DNA from: DAHUYF01 sp035623985
GTDB taxonomy: Bacteria; Pseudomonadota; Alphaproteobacteria; ATCC43930; CGMCC-115725
Reading direction: 5' to 3'
Assembly (NCBI GenBank): GCA_035623985.1
Contig: DASPSJ010000091.1
Location: 1-64,000, forward strand
DNA length: 64,000 nucleotides
Part shown: in pieces, positions 48,949 through 58,532 of the stretch
How the letters are laid out: every line of letters starts with the position of its first letter
How positions within the stretch are numbered: the stretch's first letter is position 1
The notes under the pieces: model-generated
The model's input: the letters and a program-made list of their open reading frames with translations, nothing else
What the model was told of the DNA's origin: nothing
The model's database searches: none
Position numbers and translations under genes: made by a program

Positions 48949-51927
48949 ATGCCGCGGGGACGCTTCAAGCGCCTGTTGCTGTCGCTCATATCCGCGCTTT
49001 GCCTGCTTCCCGCCGCGCTACGCGCCGAGGATCAGGGGCCAATGAAGCTCGTGCAGCGTCCGGAGGAGCAGGCGCTGGTGGTGAGCCTTCGGCTCAACAG
49101 CGTCACCATCGGCGACAATCTCATCGTCTATCAGGACGGCAAGCGCCTGCTGGTGCCGCTGGGCGGCGTGCTGCGAGCGCTCGAGCTCGCCATCACCGCC
49201 GATCCCGAGAGCGGCAAGGCGAGCGGCTTCTTCATCAACGAGGACCGCCGCTTCGAGCTCGATCTCGCCACGGCGACGGTACGGTTCGATGGGAGAAGCT
49301 TCGCCCTCGCGCCGGGCAGCGCCGAGCGTCAGCTCATCGACATCTATGTCGACAGCACGCTGCTCGCCGAATGGTTCTCGATCCGGCTGCATTTCAGCGA
49401 GGAGGATCTGGCGCTGATCGTCTCCTCGCTCGAGCTGCTGCCGGTGCAGGAGCGGCTCGAGCGCGAGCGCCGGCGCAACGGAGTGCCGCACGACGGCGCG
49501 GCCAACGCCGGTTACACGCTCAAGGAACCGCCGATGCGCTGGATAGACTGGCCTTTCGTCGACACCAACATCGAATTCTCGACCAACCGCAGCGACGGAC
49601 ACCAATCGCAGCAGGCGCAATACACCTCGATCGTCACCGACCAGGTCGCCGGTCTCGACCTCGACATGGCGGTGAACGGCGCGGCGCCGAACCTGCAGCA
49701 GGCGACCACGCTGCGCGCGACGCTCGGCCGACGCGATCCGAGCGGCGGCCTGTTGGGGCCGATCGACGCGCGCGAGTTCTTCGTCGGCGACGTTTCCTTG
49801 CCGAATCTCCCGCTCACCGCCAACAGCGTCGCCGGCCGCGGCGCCATGGTATCGACCTTCGACCTCCACCGCCTCTCCGACCTGCAGCGCATCACCTTGC
49901 GCGGCGAATTGCCCGTCGGCTGGGAAGTCGAGCTCTACCGCGGCGGCGATCTCATCGACTTCGAGACCAGCAGCACCAACGGGCGCTACGAGTTCGACAA
50001 CGTGCCGACCATTCCCGGCCTCAACGCCTTCAAGCTGGTCTTCTACGGGCCTGAGGGACAGCGGCGCGAGGAGGATCAGCCGATCTACGTGACCGCCGCC
50101 AGCGTCGCGGCCGGCGAAACCGGCTTCCGCCTCGCCGTCAACCAGCAGAACGTCGATCTCTTTGGCACCCAGACGAACCAGCCGCAGCCGACGACGCTCT
50201 TCGACCGTTTCGATCAAATCGCGCGCGATCAGCTCTTCAGCGAGCCCAACGTCAACAACGGCGCCACGCGCCTCATCGCCGAAGTCGAGCACGGTCTCAC
50301 CGATACCATGTCGCTCAACGGCGCGGTGTCCAACATCCCCTTCGGCGGCACCAACTATCAATATCTCCAGGCGGGGCTGCGCGCCTCGCTGCTGGGCGCG
50401 CTGACGCATATCGAAACGGCGGGATCGAGCAATGGCGGCATCGCTTTTGGCGCCGGCGCGCAGGGCCAGATCAATACCTGGTCCTGGCTCCTCTCGCACA
50501 ACCAGTTCGAGGGCAATTTCGTCTCCGAGCTCTCCTTCGATACCGCGCTCAACCTGCCATTGGCTTCGCTCTCGACGGCGCAGCTCAACGGCATCCTGCC
50601 CGATTTCGGCGTCGGCCGCATGCCTTTCGCCGCCAGCGCCACCTACGGCCCCGCCCGCGGCGGCGGCTCCCACACCGAACTCAGCGAGCGGCTCTCCAGC
50701 TATTTCGGCCGCTTCACCGTCGGCGCCGAGACGCGCGCGGACTTGATCGCCATGCCGCCGGGACAAGCCGCCGCGCAGCCGGGGCAGACCACCGAGATCC
50801 TCCGCCTCGGCACCTCCTTCGGCCCGGTCAACCTGCACGGCGAAGCGCTCTACGAAGTCGCTCCCACCGCGGCTTTCGACGCCGCCCAGCTCACCGCCGA
50901 TTTTCGTCTCAAGCCCGACCTCAATCTCCGGCTCGGCGCCGTCCACTTCGACAATCCGAGCGAGAGCCAGCTCGTCGCCGGCGCCGCCAAGCTCTACGAC
51001 AAGTTTGCGCTGGGCGCCGACGCCAACGTGTCGAATCACGGCGACTTCTCGATGATCCTGAAGCTCTCCTTCAGCTTCGGCGTCGAGCCGCGCTCGGGCC
51101 TGCCGGTCTTCCACGGCGAGAGCTTCGCCCGCTCCGGCGCCATCAGCCCGCGCGTCTTCATCGACCGCAACGGCGACGGCGTTTTCGGCCCGGGCGACGT
51201 GCCGCTGGAGAACGTGCGCTTTCGCGGCGATGGCCAGCCCTTCCGCGGCAACGCCACCGACGACAGCGGCACGACGCTCATCACCAACCTCGAGCCCTAT
51301 CGCCAGACGCCGGTCAGCATCGACCTTGAATCGCTCGAGGATCCCTTCTGGAAGCCGTCCGAGCAGAAGATCGCGGTGCTGCCGCGGCCGGGATCGGTGG
51401 TGAACGTCGACTTCCCGGTTTACGAGACCGGCGAGGTCAGCGGCAGCGTCGAAATCGCGCGCGAAGGACACAAGGCGCCGCTGCCGGGCATCAGGATGGA
51501 GGTGATCGACGCCAAGGGCAAGATCGTCGCCCAAACGCTTTCGGGCTATGACGGCTCCTTCTTCATAGAGAGCGTGCGCCTGGGGAGCTACAAACTGCGC
51601 GTCGATCCCGACCAGATCGACCGCCTCCACCTGGCGCCGGTCGAACCGCAACAGATCGAGCTGACGCGCGCCAAGCCGACGGTCGCCGCCGCGCCGATCA
51701 CGCTCACCAGCGCGCATGCCGCGACGGAGGAAGCGACAGCACCGTCGTCCGAACCCCCGCCCCCGGCGACGCCCGCGACCGCGGTGAAGCGCATCGAGCT
51801 CCCCGCCGCCCGCGCCGATCGTCCGCCGCCGCCGCTCAAGGCCGCGGCGCCGCTCGACGAGGACGAGGTCATCCAAGGGCTGCGAGCGCCGCACGCCGCG
51901 TTTCTCGGCGACGCGGAAGCGCGTTGA
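48949..51927 (+). CDS. Outer-membrane usher-like protein with C-terminal beta-sandwich domain
   Basis: A 992-residue exported protein; the signal peptide is LLLSLISALCLLPAALRA. Residues around 325-370 (WEVELYRGGDLIDFETSS, GRYEFDNVPTIPGLNAFKLV, FYGPEGQRREEDQPIYV) match the usher pattern, and the region up to about residue 720 has the alternating beta-strand look of a large barrel. The end departs from classical ushers: RVFIDRNGDGVFGPGDVPLE (about 736-757), then a carboxypeptidase-regulatory-like sandwich (about 827-890) and a Pro-rich tail. It probably exports and assembles the DUF4402 subunits. No separate tip adhesin gene follows. Confidence 0.75.
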   Translation: MPRGRFKRLLLSLISALCLLPAALRAEDQGPMKLVQRPEEQALVVSLRLNSVTIGDNLIVYQDGKRLLVPLGGVLRALELAITADPESGKASGFFINEDRRFELDLATATVRFDGRSFALAPGSAERQLIDIYVDSTLLAEWFSIRLHFSEEDLALIVSSLELLPVQERLERERRRNGVPHDGAANAGYTLKEPPMRWIDWPFVDTNIEFSTNRSDGHQSQQAQYTSIVTDQVAGLDLDMAVNGAAPNLQQATTLRATLGRRDPSGGLLGPIDAREFFVGDVSLPNLPLTANSVAGRGAMVSTFDLHRLSDLQRITLRGELPVGWEVELYRGGDLIDFETSSTNGRYEFDNVPTIPGLNAFKLVFYGPEGQRREEDQPIYVTAASVAAGETGFRLAVNQQNVDLFGTQTNQPQPTTLFDRFDQIARDQLFSEPNVNNGATRLIAEVEHGLTDTMSLNGAVSNIPFGGTNYQYLQAGLRASLLGALTHIETAGSSNGGIAFGAGAQGQINTWSWLLSHNQFEGNFVSELSFDTALNLPLASLSTAQLNGILPDFGVGRMPFAASATYGPARGGGSHTELSERLSSYFGRFTVGAETRADLIAMPPGQAAAQPGQTTEILRLGTSFGPVNLHGEALYEVAPTAAFDAAQLTADFRLKPDLNLRLGAVHFDNPSESQLVAGAAKLYDKFALGADANVSNHGDFSMILKLSFSFGVEPRSGLPVFHGESFARSGAISPRVFIDRNGDGVFGPGDVPLENVRFRGDGQPFRGNATDDSGTTLITNLEPYRQTPVSIDLESLEDPFWKPSEQKIAVLPRPGSVVNVDFPVYETGEVSGSVEIAREGHKAPLPGIRMEVIDAKGKIVAQTLSGYDGSFFIESVRLGSYKLRVDPDQIDRLHLAPVEPQQIELTRAKPTVAAAPITLTSAHAATEEATAPSSEPPPPATPATAVKRIELPAARADRPPPPLKAAAPLDEDEVIQGLRAPHAAFLGDAEAR

Positions 51928-52145
51928 AGCCAAGCGCTCCGACACCGCAGACGCCACGAGCCTCTGGCGCAGCGTGGAAGGAGCCTCTCGACCGTCGTTC
52001 CGCCGCCGGTCGGGCACCGCTCCCGGCCGGCCCTATCCCGGCAGGCGCGACGGCCGAATTTCTCCTCGAACCGGGGATGACCGGGCCCTCCCCCGCCTAT
52101 TACCCTTACCCTCGCCGCAGTGGCGAGGGGCCACGCGCAGTTAAC

Positions 52146-52181
52146 TGACCGGCCATCTCAGCGATGGCCGGTCTTTTTTAT
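52146..52181 (+). terminator. Terminator after the usher gene
   Basis: gaccggccat-ctcagcg-atggccggtc hairpin followed by six T, about 220 bp after the usher stop. The intervening 218 bp hold nothing I recognise. Confidence 0.88.
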
Positions 52182-52186
52182 CTCGA

Positions 52187-52804
52187 TCAACCCGACCCGC
52201 GGCCAAACAGCCCTTCGAACGCCGCGGCGGGCAGCTCGACGAGGCCTGGTGGGACCTGGAACAAGGCGGGGTCCTGGGATCCCAGGACGAGATTGGCGAG
52301 CTCCATGCGAATCGCCAGCGGCTTGCCGGCGCCGTCGCGGGTGACGGTGCCGTCGATCCGCATCAGCACGCCCTGCACGCTGAGCCAGACGTAGCCATGG
52401 GCGCGGCTGCCGTCGGCCGAGAGGTGGTCGATCCGATACTTGGTCGTGGGCACGCCGTTAACCGTCTCGCGCCCGATCGGGGCGCTGCGCAAACCGGGAT
52501 CGTCGAGCTTGGCCATGAGCGGAGGAAAGGCGAAAGCGACATAACTCTTAAGCATCGGCACGACCAGAAATCCGCGTTTCATCGCGACATCGAGGATGAC
52601 CACCTCGGCGATGCCTGCGATGGTCTGCTCGTGGCGCTCATGGCCGGGACTATGGAAGACCATCCCGCTATAGCTCTTGCCGTTGACGGTAACGGTGCGC
52701 TCTGCGCTGTAGGCGACTCTGGCATCGCCGAGAAGCGCCGCCGACGCCGCTTCCGGCGCGGCGGCAACAAAGGCAAGGCCGAGCAACAGCATCCACCGGC
52801 GCAT
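52187..52804 (-). CDS. Exported protein resembling DUF4412/LolA-like family
   Basis: A 205-residue protein with a signal peptide (WMLLLGLAFVAAAPEAASA) followed by a beta-rich domain: YSAERTVTVNGKSYSGMVFH, the charged GHERHEQTIAG, and ETVNGVPTTKYRIDH then GYVWLSVQGVLMRIDG. The layout recalls DUF4412 or lipoprotein-localisation folds, but this is by style only. GGAGG six bases before the ATG at 52804 fixes the start. It converges on the usher operon and is divergent from ridA. Confidence 0.65.
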   Translation of the reverse strand: MRRWMLLLGLAFVAAAPEAASAALLGDARVAYSAERTVTVNGKSYSGMVFHSPGHERHEQTIAGIAEVVILDVAMKRGFLVVPMLKSYVAFAFPPLMAKLDDPGLRSAPIGRETVNGVPTTKYRIDHLSADGSRAHGYVWLSVQGVLMRIDGTVTRDGAGKPLAIRMELANLVLGSQDPALFQVPPGLVELPAAAFEGLFGRGSG

Positions 52805-52920
52805 GCGACCCTCCTTCGCGGCGACCTCCCTGCGATAGCCGCCGATTGCGGCGCTTTCACGGCGACGAGCCGGCGCGCTATGCTGGAGCGGCACGGCAAA
52901 ATCCCGGGAAAGGCCCTCTC

Positions 52921-53388
52921 ATGGCAGGACGAATCGAAGGGCGGCTCAAGGAACTCAAGCTCGAATTGCCGCAGGCGGGAGCGCCGGTGGCGAATTACGT
53001 GCCGGCGGTACGCAGCGGCGACCTGCTCTTCATTGCCGGCCAGATCTGCCAGTGGCAGGGCGAGCGCCGCTTCATCGGCAAGCTCGGCCGCGAGATCAGC
53101 CTCGAGCAGGGCCAGGAGGCGGCACGGCTCTGCGCCCTCAACATTCTGGCCCAGGCCAAGGCCGCGCTGGACGGCGATCTCGACCGCGTCCTGCGCTGCG
53201 TGCGGCTCGGCGCCTTCGTCAACTGCACCGAGGACTACACCCAGCAGCCGCAGGTGGCAAACGGCGCTTCCAATCTGATGGTCGAGCTGCTCGGCGATGC
53301 CGGCCGGCACGCGCGCGCCGCGGTGGGGGTCAATGCGCTCCCCGGCGGCGTCGCGGTCGAAGTCGACGCGATCTTCGAGGTTCGCTGA
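52921..53388 (+). CDS. RidA family (YjgF/YER057c/UK114) protein
   Basis: RidA proteins hydrolyse reactive enamine/imine intermediates released by PLP enzymes. The 155-residue product has PAVRSGDLLFIAGQICQWQG and DLDRVLRCVRLGAFVNCTEDY, the long-form arrangement, and ends RAAVGVNALPGGVAVEVDAI. Not every member keeps the canonical arginine that marks true deaminases, and here the NALPGG region differs slightly, so activity is uncertain. It is 5 bp upstream of an acyltransferase-like gene. Confidence 0.9.
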   Translation: MAGRIEGRLKELKLELPQAGAPVANYVPAVRSGDLLFIAGQICQWQGERRFIGKLGREISLEQGQEAARLCALNILAQAKAALDGDLDRVLRCVRLGAFVNCTEDYTQQPQVANGASNLMVELLGDAGRHARAAVGVNALPGGVAVEVDAIFEVR

Positions 53389-53393
53389 GCGTC

Positions 53394-54557
53394 ATGGCGG
53401 ATGGCGGCGACAGCGTCACGGTCAAGGTCGTCCCGGAGATCGCCGAGATCCCGGCAACGGAATGGGACGCCTGCGCGGGCAACGACAATCCCTTCCTGTC
53501 GCATGCTTTTCTCGAAGCGCTCGAGGCCTCCGGCTCGGCGACGGCGAAGACCGGCTGGCTGCCTCAGCATCTGGCGCTCGAGGACGAGAAAGGCCGGCTC
53601 GTCGGCGCGGTGCCGCTCTATCTCAAGAGCCATTCCTACGGCGAATATGTCTTCGACTGGGGCTGGGCTTCGGCCTATGAGCGCGTCGGCGGCCGTTATT
53701 ACCCGAAGCTGCAATGCGCCGTGCCGTTCACGCCGGTGACCGGCCCGCGCCTCTTGCTGCGGCCCGATGCCGGGCCGGACGCCGCCGACGCGCTTGTCGC
53801 CGCCATGATCGAGCTGGCGCGCCGCCACAAAGTGTCGTCGCTCCACGTCACCTTTCCGACGGAGGCGGAATGGACGCGGCTCGGCAAGGTCGGCTTCCTC
53901 CAGCGCCTCGGCCAGCAATTCCATTGGCGGAACGACGGCTATCGCACTTTCGACGATTTCCTCGAAGCGCTCAATTCGCGCAAGCGCAAGCAGATCCGGC
54001 GCGAGCGCCGCGATGCCCTGGCCGGCGGCATCGAGATCGAGACGCTCACCGGCAGCGCCATCAAAGGCGAGCATTGGGACACGTTCTACCGCTTCTACCG
54101 CTCGACCTCGGACCGCAAATGGGGCGAGGCCTATCTGACACGCGCCTTCTTCGATCTCCTGGGCGGACGCATGGCCAACCGGATCGCGCTGGTGATGGCC
54201 AGGAAGGGCGGCCGCTACGTCGCCGGCGCGCTCAATCTTATCGGCCGGGACACGCTTTACGGCCGCAACTGGGGCTGCCTCGGCGATTTCCCGTTCCTGC
54301 ATTTCGAGGCGTGCTACTACCGCGCCATCGACTTTGCCATTGAGCGCGGCCTCGCGCGCGTCGAGGCCGGCGCCCAGGGCCAGCACAAGATCCAGCGCGG
54401 CTACCTCCCCGTGGCGACCTACAGCGCCCATTGGATCCGCGATCCCGGCTTTGCCCGCGCAGTCAAGGATTTCCTCGCCGATGAGCGCCGGATGACGGCG
54501 AACGAGATGGAAGCGCTCGAAGAGACCTTGTCGCCATTCAAATGCGAGACGGAATAG
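53394..54557 (+). CDS. GNAT-like protein of the peptidoglycan biosynthesis/recognition (DUF482) family
   Basis: A 387-residue cytosolic protein made of two GNAT-type acyltransferase domains. Recognisable segments are NPFLSHAFLEALEASG, LYLKSHSYGEYVFDWGWASA, a basic RKRKQIRRERRDA and the C-terminal EAGAQGQHKIQRGYLPVATY. The family is linked to FemX-like aminoacyl transferases, but its substrate is unknown. The ATG at 53394 gives the conventional start. It belongs to a rightward group with ridA and the dioxygenase. Confidence 0.85.
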   Translation: MADGGDSVTVKVVPEIAEIPATEWDACAGNDNPFLSHAFLEALEASGSATAKTGWLPQHLALEDEKGRLVGAVPLYLKSHSYGEYVFDWGWASAYERVGGRYYPKLQCAVPFTPVTGPRLLLRPDAGPDAADALVAAMIELARRHKVSSLHVTFPTEAEWTRLGKVGFLQRLGQQFHWRNDGYRTFDDFLEALNSRKRKQIRRERRDALAGGIEIETLTGSAIKGEHWDTFYRFYRSTSDRKWGEAYLTRAFFDLLGGRMANRIALVMARKGGRYVAGALNLIGRDTLYGRNWGCLGDFPFLHFEACYYRAIDFAIERGLARVEAGAQGQHKIQRGYLPVATYSAHWIRDPGFARAVKDFLADERRMTANEMEALEETLSPFKCETE

Positions 54558-54577
54558 CGGCGTCGAGGAAGGGAGGG

Positions 54578-55414
54578 ATGAACGCTCTCGCCTTAACCCG
54601 GCTCGGCGAATGCATGGGCGTCGCGGCCGAGGGCATCGACCTCAACCGCCCGGTCGACGGCGCGGCGCTGCGGCGTGCGCTGCTCGACGGGCTGGTGCTC
54701 TGCATCCGCGGCCAGACCCTGGCGCCCCAAGCCTTTCTGGCGGCCATGCGAGCCTTCGGCACGCCGCTGGTGCAGCTCCGCCTCGCCTCGCGCCATCCCG
54801 AGATGGCCGAGATCATGATCCTCTCCAGCGAGGACCGCGACGACGGCGGCGACGGCCGGCGTCTCGTCGTGGGCGCGCATTGGCACAGCGACGACAGCTA
54901 CAAGGCGGTGCCCTGCTCGCTGACCGCGCTTTACGGCGTCGCGGTGCCCGAGAGCGGCGGCGACACGCAATTCACCAACATGTACGCCGCCTATGACGAT
55001 CTCCCGGAGGCGATGAAGCGGCGCATCGCCGGCCTGCGCGTGGTGCACGTCTACGATTCCAGCCGCAAAGGCACGCGCGTCGCCAAGCTCAAGCCCGAGG
55101 AGGCCGAGGCGGTGCCGGCGGTGACGCATCCGCTGGTGCGGACCCATCCCGAGACCGGACGCATGGCGCTCTACATGAATCCCAACCGCATGGAGGCGGT
55201 GGTCGGGCTCGAGCGCGCGGAGAGCGACGCGCTGCTCGACGAGCTGACGCGCCACGCGATCCAAGAGAGATACCAGTATCGGCACAAATGGCGCCGCGGC
55301 GACGTCCTGATCTGGGACAATCGCTGCACCATGCACAAGGCCAATGCCGACTATCCCGAGGGCTCGCGGCGCCTGATGCATCGCATCATTCTCGAGGGCA
55401 CGGTGCCGACCTAA
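54578..55414 (+). CDS. TauD/TfdA family 2-oxoglutarate-dependent dioxygenase
   Basis: Fe(II)/2-oxoglutarate oxygenase of 278 residues. The iron-binding HxD is in GAHWHSDDSYK, and the distal His and 2-oxoglutarate Arg are in the LMHRIIL and RRGDVLIWDNRCTMHKAN region. A frame from 54542 would overlap the previous gene, but GGAAGGGAGGG upstream of 54578 supports this start. Substrates in the family include taurine, aromatic ethers and alkyl sulfates; none can be assigned. Confidence 0.88.
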   Translation: MNALALTRLGECMGVAAEGIDLNRPVDGAALRRALLDGLVLCIRGQTLAPQAFLAAMRAFGTPLVQLRLASRHPEMAEIMILSSEDRDDGGDGRRLVVGAHWHSDDSYKAVPCSLTALYGVAVPESGGDTQFTNMYAAYDDLPEAMKRRIAGLRVVHVYDSSRKGTRVAKLKPEEAEAVPAVTHPLVRTHPETGRMALYMNPNRMEAVVGLERAESDALLDELTRHAIQERYQYRHKWRRGDVLIWDNRCTMHKANADYPEGSRRLMHRIILEGTVPT

Positions 55415-55423
55415 ACTGCGCTG

Positions 55424-56107
55424 TCACTTTGGGCAGCCATCCTCGAGATTTGGGCCGACATAGGGCTGCGGCAGCGGCAGGTGAAGCTCCTTGTTCAGCG
55501 CAAGATCGGCATTGCAGTAGCGTTTCGCAGTGCGAAGCGTGTCAATACGGGCAAAATAATGCGAAGGCCGACCGACATCGCCTCCGTTCGGTATCAGCCG
55601 GAAGATATCGAACGCGACAGGCGTTGCAGAGCCGACGCTCGGCGCTGTCAAGACCTCTCGGCGGGCGATGATCAAGAGCGTCGCTGGCTGGCCGTCGACC
55701 CTGCCATGAGCGAAGCGGACACTGGCAATGGCATCCTCGACGGTATGCGGCGTGTCCCGGATGATGTCGACCTGAGGGACGCCGTCGCCGCCCGGTTGCT
55801 GCCCCGTGCCGGCCGTTACCACCTCCCACGCATCGGTCTCGGCCGCCAATTTCAGCATGACCAAGTACACGTGATAGCCCCAGGCATCGCCGTTGTCCCG
55901 CCAACCAACAACGATCAGGCCCCGCCGGCCATCGGTGGCAAAGTCATCGATGTAATTCAAGCCAGATTTCAACGGGATCACCGTCAGATCTGTGACCCCC
56001 GCCCGCGCGGGGTCAGCGATGCCGGCGACAAGAAGAGCGAGGAGCAATAGCGCCGCCGCCGGCACCATCGCAGTAGTAAGAGAGAACAGCCCTCGCATCG
56101 TCATCAT
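55424..56107 (-). CDS. Hypothetical exported or anchored protein
   Basis: A 227-residue protein I do not recognise. The N-terminus is hydrophobic (AMVPAAALLLLALLVAGIAD), either a signal peptide or an anchor, followed by a beta-rich domain with VGWRDNGDAWGYHVYLVMLK and SATPVAFDIFRLIPNG and a late YCNADLALNKELHLPLPQPY. One cysteine is there and one at the end (DGCPK). It is downstream of clpA on the same strand across a hairpin, and converges on the dioxygenase gene. Confidence 0.6.
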   Translation of the reverse strand: MMTMRGLFSLTTAMVPAAALLLLALLVAGIADPARAGVTDLTVIPLKSGLNYIDDFATDGRRGLIVVGWRDNGDAWGYHVYLVMLKLAAETDAWEVVTAGTGQQPGGDGVPQVDIIRDTPHTVEDAIASVRFAHGRVDGQPATLLIIARREVLTAPSVGSATPVAFDIFRLIPNGGDVGRPSHYFARIDTLRTAKRYCNADLALNKELHLPLPQPYVGPNLEDGCPK

Positions 56108-56137
56108 TCCGCGTCTCCAACAACCGGCTAGACATAA

Positions 56138-56162
56138 AGAAGGCCGCTTCCGCGGCCTTCTC
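56138..56162 (-). terminator. Hairpin after clpA
   Basis: agaaggccgc-ttcc-gcggccttct; on the minus strand it is followed by ttatgtc with a short T run. It likely ends clpA transcription. Confidence 0.65.
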
Positions 56163-56187
56163 CCTGGTCTGATCGCGAGACCGCGCC

Positions 56188-58491
56188 TTACGTCTCGACC
56201 GGCTCCAGCTCCTTGGGCGCCGGGGCGCGCGGCGGCGCCTCGGTGAAGGAGAAGGCGAGCTTGTCGCCGTCGCGCGTGACGCGCACCACGCCGCCCTTGG
56301 TGAGCTTGCCGAAGAGCAGCTCCTCGGCAAGCGGCTTCTTGACATGCTCCTGGATGATGCGCGCCAGCGGCCGGGCGCCGAAGAGCCGGTCGTAGCCCTT
56401 CTGCGACAGCCATTGCCGCGCGGTCTCGTCCAGCTCGATGGTGACGTTGCGGTCGGCGAGCTGCTCCTCGAGCTGCAGGATGAACTTGTCGACGACGCGG
56501 CCGATGGTCTCCGTCGACAGCGCCGAGAAGGAGATGATGGTGTCGAGGCGGTTGCGGAACTCCGGCGTGAACAGGCGGTTGATCGCCTCCTCGTCGTCGC
56601 CGGTGCGGACCTCGCCGCCGAAGCCGATCGCCGGCCGCGCCAGCTCGGCGGCGCCGGCGTTCGTCGTCATGATCAGGATGACGTTGCGGAAGTCCACCGT
56701 CTTGCCGTTGTGGTCGGTGAGCTTGCCGTAATCCATCACCTGCAACAGGATGTTGAAGAGATCGGGATGCGCCTTCTCGATCTCGTCGAGCAGCAGCACC
56801 GAATGCGGATGCTGGTCGACCGCGTCGGTCAAGAGCCCGCCCTGGTCGAAGCCGACATAGCCCGGCGGCGCGCCGATCAGGCGCGACACGGTATGCCGCT
56901 CCATATACTCCGACATGTCGAAGCGGGTGAGCTCGATGCCGAGCGTGCGCGCGAGCTGGCGCGCCACCTCGGTCTTGCCGACGCCGGTCGGACCGGAGAA
57001 GAGATAGCTGCCGATCGGCTTCTCGGGATCGCGCAGGCCGGCGCGCGCGAGCTTGATCGCCGCCACCAGCGCCTCGATCGCCTTGTCCTGGCCGAAGACC
57101 ATGGTCTTGAGGTCGCGGTCCAGGTTCTTCAGCACCTCCCTGTCGTCGCGCGAGACGCTCTTGGGCGGGATGCGCGCCATGGTGGCGACCACCGCCTCGA
57201 CCTCCTTGGCGGTGATGGTCTTGCGCCGCTTGCCTTCCGGCACCAGCATCTGCGCCGCGCCGACCTCGTCGATCACGTCGATCGCCTTGTCCGGCAGCTT
57301 GCGGTCGCCGATGTAGCGGTGCGACAGCTCGACCGCGGCGCGAATCGCGTCGGCGGTATAGCGCACCTTGTGATGCCGCTCGTAATAGGGCTTCAAGCCG
57401 CGCAGGATCTTGACGCTGTCCTCGACCGTGGGCTCGTTGATGTCGATCTTCTGGAAGCGGCGGACGAGCGCGCGATCCTTCTCGAAGTAGTTGCGGTACT
57501 CCTTATACGTGGTCGAGCCGATGCAGCGGATGGCGCCGCTGGCGAGCGCCGGCTTCAAGAGGTTGGAGGCGTCCATCGCGCCGCCGCTGGTGGCGCCGGC
57601 GCCGATCACGGTGTGGATCTCGTCGATGAACAGCACGGCGCCGGGCATCGCCTCGAGCTCGCCCAGCACCGCCTTCAGCCGCTCCTCGAAATCGCCGCGA
57701 TAGCGCGTGCCGGCCAGCAGCGCCCCCATGTCGAGAGCGTAGATGGTGGCATTGAGCAGCACCTCCGGCACTTCTTTTTGCACGATGCGCCGCGCCAGCC
57801 CTTCGGCGATCGCCGTCTTGCCGACGCCGGGATCGCCGACATAAAGCGGATTGTTCTTGGAGCGCCGGCACAGGATCTGGATGGTGCGGTCGACCTCGGC
57901 CTCGCGGCCGATGAGCGGGTCGATCTTGCCGTTCTTGGCCTTCTTGTTGAGGTTGACGCAATAGGCGTCGAGCGCGTCGTGGCCGCGCTTCTGCTGCTTC
58001 TCGCTGGTGCGCTCCTCCTCCTCGGCGCCTTGCACGCGGCGCGTCTCGGAGCGGCCGGGCGCCTTGGCGATGCCGTGCGAGATATAGTTGACGGCGTCGA
58101 AGCGCGTCATGTCCTGCTCTTGCAGGAAATAGACGGCATGGCTCTCGCGCTCGGCGAACATGGCGACGAGCACATTGGCGCCCGTCACCTCCTCGCGGCC
58201 GGAGGATTGCACGTGGATGGCGGCGCGCTGCAGCACGCGCTGGAAGCTGGCCGTCGGCTTGGCGTCCTCGACATGGGTCGAGACCAGGTTGACCAGCTCG
58301 TTGTCGACATACCCCAGCAGGTCCCGGCGCAGCTTCTCGAGATCGATGGTGCAGGCGCGCAGCACCGCAACCGCGTCCTGGTCCTCCGTCAGGGCCAACA
58401 GAAGGTGCTCGAGCGTCGCGTATTCGTGCCGCCGCTCATTGGCGTAAGCAAGGGCCCGATGCAGCGTCTTTTCAAGGTTGCGCGAGAGCAT
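56188..58491 (-). CDS. clpA: ATP-dependent Clp protease ATP-binding subunit ClpA
   Basis: AAA+ unfoldase that feeds proteins to ClpP. The 767-residue protein has the double Clp N domain (residues 1-150), AAA1 with Walker A GDPGVGKTAIAEGLA and Walker B VLFIDEIHT, AAA2 with GPTGVGKTEVARQLA and LLLDEIEKAHPD, and the ClpP-docking loop AIGFG in residues about 630. It acts with ClpS, encoded just upstream, and aat at 35.7 kb in the N-end rule. No clpP lies in the window. Confidence 0.98.
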   Translation of the reverse strand: MLSRNLEKTLHRALAYANERRHEYATLEHLLLALTEDQDAVAVLRACTIDLEKLRRDLLGYVDNELVNLVSTHVEDAKPTASFQRVLQRAAIHVQSSGREEVTGANVLVAMFAERESHAVYFLQEQDMTRFDAVNYISHGIAKAPGRSETRRVQGAEEEERTSEKQQKRGHDALDAYCVNLNKKAKNGKIDPLIGREAEVDRTIQILCRRSKNNPLYVGDPGVGKTAIAEGLARRIVQKEVPEVLLNATIYALDMGALLAGTRYRGDFEERLKAVLGELEAMPGAVLFIDEIHTVIGAGATSGGAMDASNLLKPALASGAIRCIGSTTYKEYRNYFEKDRALVRRFQKIDINEPTVEDSVKILRGLKPYYERHHKVRYTADAIRAAVELSHRYIGDRKLPDKAIDVIDEVGAAQMLVPEGKRRKTITAKEVEAVVATMARIPPKSVSRDDREVLKNLDRDLKTMVFGQDKAIEALVAAIKLARAGLRDPEKPIGSYLFSGPTGVGKTEVARQLARTLGIELTRFDMSEYMERHTVSRLIGAPPGYVGFDQGGLLTDAVDQHPHSVLLLDEIEKAHPDLFNILLQVMDYGKLTDHNGKTVDFRNVILIMTTNAGAAELARPAIGFGGEVRTGDDEEAINRLFTPEFRNRLDTIISFSALSTETIGRVVDKFILQLEEQLADRNVTIELDETARQWLSQKGYDRLFGARPLARIIQEHVKKPLAEELLFGKLTKGGVVRVTRDGDKLAFSFTEAPPRAPAPKELEPVET

Positions 58492-58532
58492 CTGCGCCTA
58501 ATCCTCTTATGGTTCCGACTGGGCTTTCCTAC

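Noticed and set aside
49018..52017. A 999-codon open frame antisense to the usher gene
   Set aside because: Arg/Asp/Ala/Gly-rich composition with no domain, a by-product of high GC; the plus-strand frame has a signal peptide and usher motifs.
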